Origin: an uncultured Alphaproteobacteria bacterium
Lineage (GTDB): Bacteria > Pseudomonadota > Alphaproteobacteria > Thalassobaculales > Thalassobaculaceae
Reading direction: 5' to 3'
Assembly: GCA_937776645.1 (NCBI GenBank)
Contig: CALMRI010000043.1
Span: forward strand, 44,062 to 108,061
DNA length: 64,000 nucleotides
Position 1 is the first letter of the stretch. Each line of letters starts with the position of its first letter. Positions 17,789 to 26,709 of the stretch are shown in pieces. The notes beneath the pieces are model-generated. The model saw only the letters and a list, made by a program, of their open reading frames with translations. It was not told the DNA's origin and searched no databases. The position numbers were made by a program, and so were the translations under genes.

Positions 17789-18970
17789 TCACAAAACTTC
17801 GAACAGGCCGGCGACGCCCATGCCCCCGCCAACACACATGGTGATCACGATATTTTTAGCGCCGCGCCGTTTGCCCTCGATCAACGCATGACCGGTCATG
17901 CGCGCGCCGCTCATGCCATAGGGGTGACCGATCGAGATCGAGCCACCGTTGACATTGAGGTTTTCATCCGGGATGCCGAGTGTATCGCGGCAATACAGCA
18001 CTTGCACCGCGAAAGCCTCGTTCAGTTCCCAAAGATCGATGTCGTCCATGGTCAAACCATGACGCTCCAGCAGGCGTGGCACCGCGAAGACCGGACCGAT
18101 ACCCATCTCGTCCGGGTCACAGCCGGCGACCGCCAAACCCTTGTACAGACCCAACGGCTCAATATTGCGCTGCTCGGCGAGCTTGGCGTCCATCACCACA
18201 CAGGCCGACGCGCCGTCCGACAGCTGGCTAGCATTGCCGGCGGTGATGAAATGACCCGCCCCGCGCACAGGCTCCAGCCCTGAAAGGGCTTCGATACTGG
18301 TGCCGGGACGGTTACCTTCATCCTTGTCCAGCAACACGTCCTTGGCGCTGATTTCGCCAGTTGCCTTGTCTTTGACCAACATCGAGGAGGCCAGTGGCAC
18401 GATCTCGTCACCGAACTTGCCGGCCTGCTGCGCCGCGGCGGTTCGGCGCTGGCTCCGGCAGGCATATTCGTCCTGCGCCTCGCGGCTGACCCCATAGCGG
18501 CTACCAACGTTGTCCGCCGTCTCGATCATCGGCATCCAGATCGCCGGCTTGACCTCCATCAGATGGGCTTCGGTGTAATGGGTGGTGTTCATGTTTGGCT
18601 GAACCAAGCTGATCGACTCTAGCCCGCCGGCGACCATTGCCGGCACCTTGTCCATCACCACCCGCTGCGCCGCCATCGATATGGCCTGCAAACCGGAACT
18701 GCAAAACCGATTCACCGTGGTTCCCGACGAGGTTATCGGCAGTCCGCCCTGCAGGGCTATTTGCCGCGCCACGTTGTGCCCAGTCGCGCCCTCGGGAAAG
18801 CCACAGCCAATGATAACGTCCTCAATTTCAGCAGGATCAAGGCCCGATCGCTCAACCGCGTGCTTGACCGCATGACCGCCCAGCACCGCGCCATGGGTGT
18901 TGTTGAAAGCGCCGCGAAACGCCTTGCCGATGGGCGTGCGCGCCGTCGATACAATAACCGCTTCCCGCAT
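17789..18970 (-). CDS. Acetyl-CoA acyltransferase (thiolase)
   Basis: A 393-residue degradative thiolase that cleaves 3-ketoacyl-CoA to acetyl-CoA and a shortened acyl-CoA. The nucleophile lies in [14 protein letters not shown] (Cys90), with the catalytic histidine in [10 protein letters not shown] and the second cysteine in [14 protein letters not shown] at the C-terminus. The opening [20 protein letters not shown] is standard. The ATG at 18970 follows GGGGAGAAGAGAC; the in-frame 19006 start has no such site. It lies between the hydratase/dehydrogenase fusion and the acyl-CoA dehydrogenases, so it would complete a beta-oxidation round. Its chain-length preference is not readable from sequence. 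Confidence 0.93.
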   Translation of the reverse strand: MREAVIVSTARTPIGKAFRGAFNNTHGAVLGGHAVKHAVERSGLDPAEIEDVIIGCGFPEGATGHNVARQIALQGGLPITSSGTTVNRFCSSGLQAISMAAQRVVMDKVPAMVAGGLESISLVQPNMNTTHYTEAHLMEVKPAIWMPMIETADNVGSRYGVSREAQDEYACRSQRRTAAAQQAGKFGDEIVPLASSMLVKDKATGEISAKDVLLDKDEGNRPGTSIEALSGLEPVRGAGHFITAGNASQLSDGASACVVMDAKLAEQRNIEPLGLYKGLAVAGCDPDEMGIGPVFAVPRLLERHGLTMDDIDLWELNEAFAVQVLYCRDTLGIPDENLNVNGGSISIGHPYGMSGARMTGHALIEGKRRGAKNIVITMCVGGGMGVAGLFEVL

Positions 18971-19024
18971 GTCTCTTCTCCCCGGCTTTGATCGCCTTGC
19001 ACTCATCTCATTAAAAACATTAAA

Positions 19025-21129
19025 TTATGCTCTGAACTCACTGATCTTTTTACCTCTTTTAACTAACCTCTCCAACAGCGGGGCAGGCCGCATCAACTCG
19101 CCATGTTCACTGTGATAGCGCTGCATGGTCTTGTATACCTCGTCGAGGCCGATGGTATCGGCCCAGAACATTGGTCCGCCGCGATAACGTGGAAAACCAT
19201 AGCCGTGCACCCAGATCACGTCGATATCCGAGGCGCGGATCGCCAATCCCTCCTCAAGGATCTTTGCGCCTTCGTTGATCAACGGATACAGGCAGCGCTT
19301 CAGCACTTCCTCGTCGGAGATCTCCCGGCGTTCGATATTGGCGTCAGCGGAGGCCTGGATAATCAACTTCTCGATCTCCGGATCGGCAACCGGTGTACGA
19401 CATCCAGCCTCGTATCGGTACCAGCCGGAGCCAGTTTTCTGACCAAAGCGGCCCTGCTCACAGATCCGGTCGGCGATCGACGAATAGCGGTCGTTATTGG
19501 GGTTTTCCGACAATTTACGCTTGCGAACCAGCCAGCCGACATCAAGGCCTGCCATGTCGCCCATGGTGAATGGCCCCATCGGGAAGCCGAATTCATAGAT
19601 CACCCGGTCGACCTGCTGTGGTAGCGCGCCTTCCTCAGTAGAAAATTTGCCTCTCGGCTATATTGATGCAGCATCCGATTGCCGACAAAGCCGTCGCAGA
19701 CGCCGACCAGAACGCCGACCTTATTGATCGTCTTCGACAGCTTCATCACCGTGGCGATGGTCTTGGCCGAGGTTTTGGCGCCGCGTACATTCTCCAGTAA
19801 TCGCATCACATTGGCTGGACTAAAGAAATGCGTGCCGATGACACTCTCCGGTCGCTTGGTCATCGCCGCGATCTGGTCGACATCCAGGGTCGAGGTGTTG
19901 GTGGCAAGGATTGCGCCGGGCTTACATAACTGGTCAAGTTTGCTGAAAATTCGCTTTTTGACCTCCATATCCTCGAACACCGCCTCGATGACTATATCGA
20001 CGTCGGCTACGGCTTTAAAATCGGTGGAGCCGGTGATCAGCCCAAGACGTTGGTCCATGGCATGCTGGGATAGCCGACCCTTGGCGACGGTGGCAGCGTA
20101 GTTGCCCTGTACCTTGATCAGACCGCCATCCAGGGCCGCCTGATCATTCTCGATGACGATCACAGGAATACCGACATTGGCAAAGTTCATCGCGATCCCG
20201 CCGCCCATGGTACCGCAGCCAATCACCGCCGCGCTGTTGATCTCCCCGGCGGGTGTTGCCGTCGGCAAATCAGGGATCTTGGCCACCTCACGCTCAGCGA
20301 AAAAGGCGTGCTGCATTGATTGCGCCTCGGCGGCGACGACCAACTGGGTGAACGCCTCACGCTCAAACTTGAGGCCGGCGTCGAACGGCATCGAGATCGC
20401 TGCCTCGATACAGCGAACACAGGCTTCGGGCGCGTTCATGCCGCGCGCCATCTTGGCCATACCCTTGCGGAAGTCGTCGAAAAGACCTGGGTTGCCCCGC
20501 GCCTCATCCAGGCCGGCGTCCTGGTCGCGCGACCGTCGTGGCGCCGCGCCGCTTGCCACCAGACGTTCCGCCGCCGCAACCGCGACATCTAGAACGTCGC
20601 CCTCGGCGATCTCGTCGATAATCCCCAGATCGTAGGCCTGCCCGACGGGAACCAACCGGCCCGAGGTGATCAGATCCAATGAATTGGCGACACCGGCAAG
20701 CCGCGGTAACCGTTGAGTTCCGCCGGCGCCCGGCAGAATGCCAAGCGTGACCTCAGGCAGACCAACCCGGGTTTTAGCCGCACCGACCCGAAAATGAGTG
20801 CCCAGCGCTAGTTCCAAGCCACCGCCAGCCGCCACCCCATGAATAGCGGAAACCACAGGCTTTTCAGATGCTTCCAGGGTGTTTATAACGTCGTTCAGAC
20901 CCGGGGTGCCGGCGGGGGGCATTTTGTTGAACTCTCGAATATCGGCGCCGGCACTGTACATGCGCCCCTCACCGACAAGCACAAAGGCGGCGACGCCATC
21001 ATCGGCTTGGCCGCCGGCCAAAGCGGCGGCGAGATCGATCCGCAGCGCGGCACCTAATCCATTCACCGGAGGATTATTCAGCTTGAGGATCAGCACCGAC
21101 CCCCGGCGTTCTTCGATTACCGCGCTCAT
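19025..21129 (-). CDS. Enoyl-CoA hydratase / 3-hydroxyacyl-CoA dehydrogenase fusion (FadB/FadJ-like), frameshifted
   Basis: About 700 residues. The N-terminal crotonase domain shows SAIHGVAAGGGLELALGTHF (oxyanion-hole glycines and first catalytic glutamate) and GLPEVTLGILPGAGGTQRLP (second). From about residue 295 comes the NAD-binding VIGCGTMGGGIAMNFANVG, then ATNTSTLDVDQIAAMTKRPE and GTHFFSPANVMRLLE, where the dehydrogenase histidine lies. An indel near 19640 separates LHQYSREANFLL from EFGFPMGPFTMGDMAGLDVG; the final part runs to TAA 19025-19027. The start at ATG 21129 (MSAVIEERRGSVLIL) is where similarity begins. It catalyses the hydration and oxidation steps of beta-oxidation; no thiolase domain is present, which is supplied by the next gene. 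Confidence 0.88.
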
Positions 21130-21264
21130 ACTTAACCCCGGCGGCCCTAGCCGCGCATTTCTAGTGGTCCGTATATCTCGGCAAACTGCGCCAAACTGGC
21201 TGGAACAGCAAGCCTCGCTGACCAATTCGCGTGTTATTTCATCTGGTTAGATTAGCCGGCCATC

Positions 21265-22233
21265 TCACCCAGACATCGCGGCGACCAAGGCTCTCCCGGC
21301 GGCGAGATTGGCGGCGTCGGCCTCGTCAATCATCTGGGTCAGCCCAAAAAATCCATGCAGGACGCCCGGATATTCCTTATAGTCAACCGACACCCCGGCC
21401 TCGACCAACTTAGCCGCATAGGCCCGCGCCTCGTCCCTGAGAACGTCACAGCCAGCCGCGATGATCAACGCCGGAGCCAGCCCCGCATGGGTTTCGGCCA
21501 GTAACGGCGAGGCGCGCCAGTCGTTATGATTCTTTGGATTGTCACCAAGATAATGTTGCTGAAACCAAAGCATCGTTGCCTCTTCGAGGATCCCGTAACC
21601 TTTGCCGAATTGATCGTAGCTTTTGCTTTTGCAGCGATAATCGACCAACGGGTAGATCAGCGTCTGATGGCAAAGCTTGGGCCCGCCCTGGTCCCGCGCC
21701 ATCAACGCCACGACGGCAGCAAGGTTGGCCCCGGCGCTATCGCCGCCGACGGCGATCTTATCCGCCGAGATGCCGAGCTTTTCCGCGTTCTCTGCCGCCC
21801 AAAGCAGGGCCGCGTAACTATCATCGACCGACGCCGGGAAGACGTCTTCTGGCGCCATGCGGTAATCAATTGAAAGCACTGCACAACGGCCATGATGGCA
21901 GAGGCCGCGAGCGCTTGCGTCATGGCTGAACAGGCTGCCGATCACATGCCCGCCGCCGTGGTAATAAACCAAGAGGCCGGGCGGCGTGGCCGCGTTCTCC
22001 CGAGGTAAGTAGAGCCGTGCAGGGATCAGCCCGACCGGTCCGGGAATGCGCAACTCCCGGGTCTCCTTAATTGATGGCGGCGGTAAATCGCGAGCGGCCA
22101 CCGCGCGCTCCATCTGCTGACGCGCCTCCTTGGCCGTCAGTTCAACCATGGGTTTCAGGTTCAAACTGGCGATCCGGCGCAGGAATTCGCCGGTTTGCGG
22201 GGTGACGTCCGCAGGCGCTTGATAGTCGCTCAT
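21265..22233 (-). CDS. Alpha/beta hydrolase, hormone-sensitive-lipase type
   Basis: A 322-residue cytoplasmic esterase/lipase of the HSL family. The oxyanion-hole motif is YYHGGGHVIGS (about residue 90). The nucleophile lies in VGGDSAGANLAA (about Ser165), the acid in AAGCDVLRDEARAY and the histidine in VLHGFFGL. All triad positions are in place. It lies 6 bases after the second hydrolase of the operon, with the beta-oxidation genes beyond. It probably hydrolyses an ester or lactone made in the pathway; the substrate is unknown. Confidence 0.9.
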   Translation of the reverse strand: MSDYQAPADVTPQTGEFLRRIASLNLKPMVELTAKEARQQMERAVAARDLPPPSIKETRELRIPGPVGLIPARLYLPRENAATPPGLLVYYHGGGHVIGSLFSHDASARGLCHHGRCAVLSIDYRMAPEDVFPASVDDSYAALLWAAENAEKLGISADKIAVGGDSAGANLAAVVALMARDQGGPKLCHQTLIYPLVDYRCKSKSYDQFGKGYGILEEATMLWFQQHYLGDNPKNHNDWRASPLLAETHAGLAPALIIAAGCDVLRDEARAYAAKLVEAGVSVDYKEYPGVLHGFFGLTQMIDEADAANLAAGRALVAAMSG

Positions 22234-22239
22234 TGTTCG

Positions 22240-23025
22240 TTACCCCAAAAATTCGTTGATTGCATTGGCGAGCTGTTCCGGTCGGTCGAAATCAACCTGA
22301 TGCCCCGCTCCCTCGATCATGCGTTCGCTGACAGTTCCCTTAGGCCCATTCTTATAGATCGGGTGATAGTCCGGCGGAACCACCTTGTCCTCGGCCCCCC
22401 AGACGATCAGCGTGTCGCAGAAGATCCGACCGATCCGCTTGCCCAGTCCGGTATCCCCGGTCGGCCAAAGCAGGCGCGCGGCGGCTTCATTCGCCCGGAT
22501 CTGCGAGACCTCCCACTCGAGATCATCGCCGCCCTCGGGCATCTTCTGGTGTGCTTCCAGCGTCTGTGGATTCGAACAGAGCAGCGCCGGCAGATCCTGC
22601 GGAGTTACCCCCCAGGGGTCGGCCATCGGATTGCCATCGATGCAGATACCCAGCGGCGAGACCAGGACAAGGCGTTTGGTCTTGTGCGGCCAAACCGCCG
22701 TCACGTCGCCAGCCAATGCCGCGCCCAGCGAGATGCCTAGCAAATCTTCGCCGGTAAGGGCGCAGCCGTTCAGAATTTCACGCACCAGCAACAGCCAATC
22801 GAGAACGCTGTCCAAATCTACATGCGCCCGCCCCCCACCGCCTGGAAACCCAGGAAGCGACGGCACGATCACCGTTCGGGTTTTCGCCAATCTAACCAGG
22901 AAGGGCGGCCATTGCAAAAGCCCGCCAAACCCGGCGAGGACGCCGAGCTTCGGTCCGGTTCCCGCCGTCCAGACGCGAAAATCAGCGCCGTTGATCGACA
23001 GGCTAGTTTCCTCGAAAGCACTCAT
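22240..23025 (-). CDS. Alpha/beta hydrolase
   Basis: A 261-residue hydrolase of the classical alpha/beta fold, unlike its HSL-type neighbour. The nucleophile elbow is LLGISLGAAL (GxSxG, about Ser98), the acid is in VWGAEDKVVPP and the histidine in EGAGHQVDFDRPEQ near the C-terminus. The oxyanion loop lies around VLAGFGGLLQWPPF. Its ATG overlaps the stop of the LLM gene, so it is translationally coupled. It could act on a C-C or ester bond of the monooxygenase product, which is inference from context. Confidence 0.88.
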   Translation of the reverse strand: MSAFEETSLSINGADFRVWTAGTGPKLGVLAGFGGLLQWPPFLVRLAKTRTVIVPSLPGFPGGGGRAHVDLDSVLDWLLLVREILNGCALTGEDLLGISLGAALAGDVTAVWPHKTKRLVLVSPLGICIDGNPMADPWGVTPQDLPALLCSNPQTLEAHQKMPEGGDDLEWEVSQIRANEAAARLLWPTGDTGLGKRIGRIFCDTLIVWGAEDKVVPPDYHPIYKNGPKGTVSERMIEGAGHQVDFDRPEQLANAINEFLG

Positions 23026-24293
23026 TCGGCCGCCTCGGCTAGTGATCCGTCCAAAGCCGAATTAGGCACCGCGCGCTCGGCCGCCGGTATCGGCGTCGGC
23101 CACCAGTGATCTTCCCATTTGTCGTCGAACATGTCGCTGACCTGCGGCATGACCTTTTCGGCGAACATGCGGGTATTGTAGGCGGCAAGCTGTTTGCTCA
23201 TGTTGCCGAACTGACACAACATCATCAGATGCCCGACATTCATCTCGGTAGCCGCGTGACGCAGTTGTTCCGCCACCTCGTCCGGGCTACCAATGATGAT
23301 ATAGCCCTGGTCGATGATGTCTTCGATCTGGGTGGCGGTCTTTCCGCGCGCGGTGGCTTTCTTGGCGGCGGTGGCGACCTGCCCTTCGACCCGGGCGCGG
23401 ATTGTCGCCTCAGTGGTGTATCCAGGCGGCTGCGCATAGCGCGGATCGATATGCAGACAGCGACCGTAGAAGTATTCCGCCGGCTCTTTATACAACCGCA
23501 TTGCTTCCTCTCGGGATTCGGCGACGCCGACAAATTGCAAAAACCCGGCGCGGTAGGGGTTGGGCTCCTTACCAAGCTGCTCCATCTCGTTCCAAAAACC
23601 GCGCATCGTATTAAGGCCGATCTTGTAGCCGAAATACGAGAGATAGCAGTAGACGTAGTCCATCTCCGCGCACCATTGCCAAGTCTCGACCGAGCCCCCG
23701 CCGGGAATCCAGATCGGCGGATGCGGTTTCTGCACCGGATGCGGCCAGATGTTGACGTAGCGTAGCTGGTTGTAGCGACCGTTGAACGAGAACACCTCGC
23801 GCTCGGTCCAGGCCCGCTTCACCAGGTCATGGGCCTCGTAATAACGATCGCGGAGCATGCTTGGGTTCTGGCCATAGGCGTAGCAGGTATCCATCGGCGT
23901 GCCGACCGGAAACCCGGCGATCAGCCGACCGCCGGATATGCAGTCGATCATCGCCATCTCCTCGGCGACCCGGGTCGGCGGATTGTACAGCGCCAGGCTA
24001 TTGCCCATGATGCAGATCATCGTGTCACTGGTACGCCGCGCCAGGGTCGAGGCAATAAGGTTGGGGGACGGCATCAGGCCATAGCCGTTGGAGTGATGCT
24101 CGTTCACGCAGATTGCATCGAAACCGCAGGTCGCGGCGAATTCGAGCTCATCCATGAAGTCGTTATACATATGATGGGCGCGTTCGGGATCGAAGAGACG
24201 CGAGTTGATATCGACCCAGATGCCTGGGTTCTCCTCTCTGAAATCCTCCGGGAGTTCGGTGTATGGCATCAGATGAAACCACATCAACTTCAT
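23022..24293 (-). CDS. LLM-class flavin-dependent monooxygenase
   Basis: A 423-residue protein of the bacterial luciferase-like family, which uses reduced FMN (or F420) and oxygen to hydroxylate or cleave a substrate. It opens MKLMWFHLMPYTELPEDFRE and shows the family signatures CVNEHHSNGYGLMPSPNLIA and GGRLIAGFPVGTPMDTCYAY (phosphate-binding loop). The C-terminal extension WEDHWWPTPIPAAERAVPNS is longer than in minimal LLM proteins. The ATG at 24293 follows AAGGGGA. It is the first gene of the eight-gene operon that continues with two hydrolases and the beta-oxidation enzymes, so it likely performs the entry reaction. A reductase partner is not encoded nearby. Confidence 0.9.
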   Translation of the reverse strand: MKLMWFHLMPYTELPEDFREENPGIWVDINSRLFDPERAHHMYNDFMDELEFAATCGFDAICVNEHHSNGYGLMPSPNLIASTLARRTSDTMICIMGNSLALYNPPTRVAEEMAMIDCISGGRLIAGFPVGTPMDTCYAYGQNPSMLRDRYYEAHDLVKRAWTEREVFSFNGRYNQLRYVNIWPHPVQKPHPPIWIPGGGSVETWQWCAEMDYVYCYLSYFGYKIGLNTMRGFWNEMEQLGKEPNPYRAGFLQFVGVAESREEAMRLYKEPAEYFYGRCLHIDPRYAQPPGYTTEATIRARVEGQVATAAKKATARGKTATQIEDIIDQGYIIIGSPDEVAEQLRHAATEMNVGHLMMLCQFGNMSKQLAAYNTRMFAEKVMPQVSDMFDDKWEDHWWPTPIPAAERAVPNSALDGSLAEAAE

Positions 24294-24461
24294 GATCGTC
24301 CCCTTCTCTGCCCGACGATAGACAATGCGAGTAGGTCGGGTGTAAGCCGGACGAAGTCTTACTTAGAACGGACAAACGAACAAGCGTTGGGCGGATTATC
24401 GTTCTGATAAGTCAGCCTTGTCGAAGGGAGGATGGTCGTGCATTGCTAGGTCAACTATTAA

Positions 24462-24873
24462 AGCACCCTGAATACCCCGATCGGCCGACTGATCCTTGGC
24501 AGCGGTCAAACCACGATGACGCTGATCGGCTTCCCGCGCGGTGATCGAGGAACCCGACTGGCGCCAAGACGAGACGCTGTACCGGCTGGCGAAACGCCAA
24601 ATCACAGATTATTTAGCCGGCAATCGGGATAGTTTTGACTTTCCCATAACATTTATCGGAACGGGTTTTTAAAAGCATGTTTGGCGAGCCCTGCTAAAAA
24701 TTTCGATTGGCGCGACGATGGGCTATTCCGCGCTTGCCGGGCGGGTTGGCTGGCCGAAGGCGGCGCGCGCAGTCGACGTGATCAGTGGCGCCAAACCACT
24801 GCCGGTCTTGGGTCCTTGTCATCGATTGATCGGCAGCAACGGGTCGCTCACCGGATCCGGCTACTTAACCTGA
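24462..24873 (+). pseudogene. ogt: Decayed methylated-DNA--cysteine methyltransferase
   Basis: The frame at 24462 reads STLNTPIGRLILGSGQTTMT, the usual Ogt opening. A shift at about 24540 moves to the frame VIEEPDWRQDETLYRLAKRQ and ITDYLAGNRDSFDFP. A TAA at 24670-24672 sits where relatives have a glutamine. The same frame then continues KHVWRALLKISIGATMGYSA, LAGRVGWPKAARAV and GPCHRLIGSNGSLTGSGYL, including the PCHR active site, and stops at 24871-24873, short of the last helix. The frameshift, the stop and the changed residue before PCHR show a dead repair gene, not just read error. Confidence 0.85.
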
Positions 24874-24917
24874 AAAGCAGTGAATTTTAGCTGAAGCTCC
24901 TGCCCGCCCTTGTTTTA

Positions 24918-25045
24918 GCCGTCATCCCGCCGCAAGGCGGGACCCATCCCGCAGGCCGTTGCGCGATGCGATGCGTCGGGTCATTCCGAACCGGCGAGGC
25001 CGTGATTCCTAATTTCGGAATGCCCCCCGGCGGTGGGGTAACGGC
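24918..25045. repeat. Palindromic dispersed repeat, copy 1
   Basis: The left end GCCGTCATCCCGCCGCAAGG forms its own hairpin (CCCGCC with GGCGGG). The right end closes with GGAATGCCCC, then GGGGTAACGGC, roughly the reverse complement of the left end. A related element is at 33099-33251. The size (about 130 bases), inverted ends and intergenic position resemble REP- or MITE-like elements of Alphaproteobacteria. The remainder of 24874-25354 holds no gene that I can support. Confidence 0.6.
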
Positions 25046-25354
25046 AACAATTGGGTGAACCTGACGGCCGTTCCCCGCCTTGATGGCCGAAGATGCTGGC
25101 GCGAGACATGCCGGCGTTGAACAAATTACATCACCCATCTGCCTAAATCCGCCTAACGGCGATATCGGCGTGATGCCCCATTGACCCAACTTCCGCGTCT
25201 GACGCAAACTTAGACGATTGCGGTGAAATGGGCTGCCTGTGTGTGCGCCCGGGACATCGTGTCTCTGGTCCTTGGCCTTCCACTCTTGCGACCCCCACCG
25301 TGGGGGTGTAAATCTTACGCATTCAGCGAAATCCCTATGGGGGACGGAAAAACC

Positions 25355-26224
25355 ATGCAGTCAGTCCAATTTGAGGCGCCCGGAACTGTCGATGAGGCGG
25401 TCGCGCTCCTAGCCGGCGCGACGGGCGATACCCGCATTCTGGCGGGAGGAACCGATCTTCTTGTCCAGCTTCGCGCACATATGATCAACCCAGGTCTCAT
25501 AATCGATATCAAGAAAATCGACGAGACACGGTCCCTGACCAAGAATGCCGACGGGAGCTATACGATCGGAGCCGCTTATGCTGGCGCCGAGGCAACCGAG
25601 CGTGACGACATCACCAAGGATTGGCCCGGTGTGGTCGAAGGGTGGGACCTGATCGGTTCGACCCAGATCCAGGGACGCGCGTCGCTTGGCGGTAATCTGT
25701 GCAACGCCTCGCCAGCCGCTGACAGCGTGCCAGCGATGATTGTCGCCGGCATGACCGCCAATATCGCGGGCCCTAAAGGTCGTCGCACCATCCCGGTCCA
25801 GGATGTGCCTGTCAGCCCCGGCAAGACCAGTCTGGGTAAGGGTGAGTTCATCGTCAGCTTCAATCTGCCTGGGCGCCCCAAGGGGGGCGGAGACGCCTAT
25901 CTGCGGCTGATTCCGCGCACCGAGATGGACATCGCCGTAGTTGGCTGCGGTGTTGCACTGGTGCTTGATGATAGTGGCACCGTCACTTCGGCGAAGGTTT
26001 CGCTGGGGGCGGTCTCGGCAAAGGTTTTGGTGGTCGACGCGGCCGCCAAAGCAATCATTGGGACCAAGTTGGATGACGATGCGTTGGCCAAATTGGATGC
26101 CGCCTGTCAGGCCGCCGCCAAGCCGATCAACGACAAGCGTGGCACCATTGAATATCGAACCAAGATCGCCGGCGTCTTAGCGCGCCGTGCCGTAAAGATC
26201 GCAGCCGAACGCGCAGGGAGCTAA
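25355..26224 (+). CDS. Molybdenum hydroxylase FAD-binding subunit (CoxM/CutM family)
   Basis: A 289-residue medium subunit that carries electrons from the 2Fe-2S subunit to an acceptor through FAD. FAD-binding motifs are AGGTDLLVQLRAHM (about residue 32) and QGRASLGGNLCNASPAADSV (about residue 110). The start at ATG 25355 (MQSVQFEAPGTVDEAVALLA) follows GGGGGA at 25339-25344; the in-frame 25337 and 25223 starts have no good ribosome site, and family members begin near MQSVQF. It is the first gene of medium-small-large, 5 bases before the small subunit. The xanthine dehydrogenase FAD-domain family is certain; the substrate is not. Confidence 0.9.
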   Translation: MQSVQFEAPGTVDEAVALLAGATGDTRILAGGTDLLVQLRAHMINPGLIIDIKKIDETRSLTKNADGSYTIGAAYAGAEATERDDITKDWPGVVEGWDLIGSTQIQGRASLGGNLCNASPAADSVPAMIVAGMTANIAGPKGRRTIPVQDVPVSPGKTSLGKGEFIVSFNLPGRPKGGGDAYLRLIPRTEMDIAVVGCGVALVLDDSGTVTSAKVSLGAVSAKVLVVDAAAKAIIGTKLDDDALAKLDAACQAAAKPINDKRGTIEYRTKIAGVLARRAVKIAAERAGS

Positions 26225-26229
26225 TAAGC

Positions 26230-26709
26230 ATGGCGAAGCATCACGTAGCCGTTTCAATCAACGGCGAGCCCGTCGAGTATCTCTGCAGCACCCGGCAGAC
26301 CTTGCTCGACGTTCTACGGGACGAACTGAACCTGACTGGCAGCAAGGAAGGCTGTGCATCCGGTGACTGCGGCGCTTGCAGCGTCATGGTCGACGGTCGC
26401 CTGGTCTGTTCATGCCTGGTCATGGGCGCCGAGTGCGATGGCAAGTCGATCGACACCATCGAGGGCATGGCCGACGGTGAGAAGCTGCATCCGCTGCAGC
26501 AGAAATTCCTTGAGGAAGCCGCTCTTCAGTGCGGCATCTGCACACCGGGCGTCCTGGTCGCCGCAAAGGCTCTGCTTGAGCGTAACAACAACCCGACCGA
26601 AACCCAGGTTCGTTATTGGCTCGCCGGCAACCTCTGCCGCTGCACCGGTTACGACAAGATTGTGCGCGCGGTCATGTTGACCGCCGCAGACATGAGAGGG
26701 GGTGCCTGA
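26230..26709 (+). CDS. Molybdenum hydroxylase 2Fe-2S subunit (CoxS family)
   Basis: A 159-residue iron-sulfur subunit with two [2Fe-2S] clusters. The plant-ferredoxin-like domain has EGCASGDCGACSVMVDGRLV with a fourth cysteine in CSCLVMG. The helical domain has QCGICTPGVLVAA and LCRCTGYDKIVRAV. All eight cluster cysteines are present. It passes electrons from the molybdopterin centre to FAD. Its TGA overlaps the ATG of the large subunit by one base. The length and spacing match CoxS/CutS/XdhC-type subunits. Confidence 0.93.
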   Translation: MAKHHVAVSINGEPVEYLCSTRQTLLDVLRDELNLTGSKEGCASGDCGACSVMVDGRLVCSCLVMGAECDGKSIDTIEGMADGEKLHPLQQKFLEEAALQCGICTPGVLVAAKALLERNNNPTETQVRYWLAGNLCRCTGYDKIVRAVMLTAADMRGGA

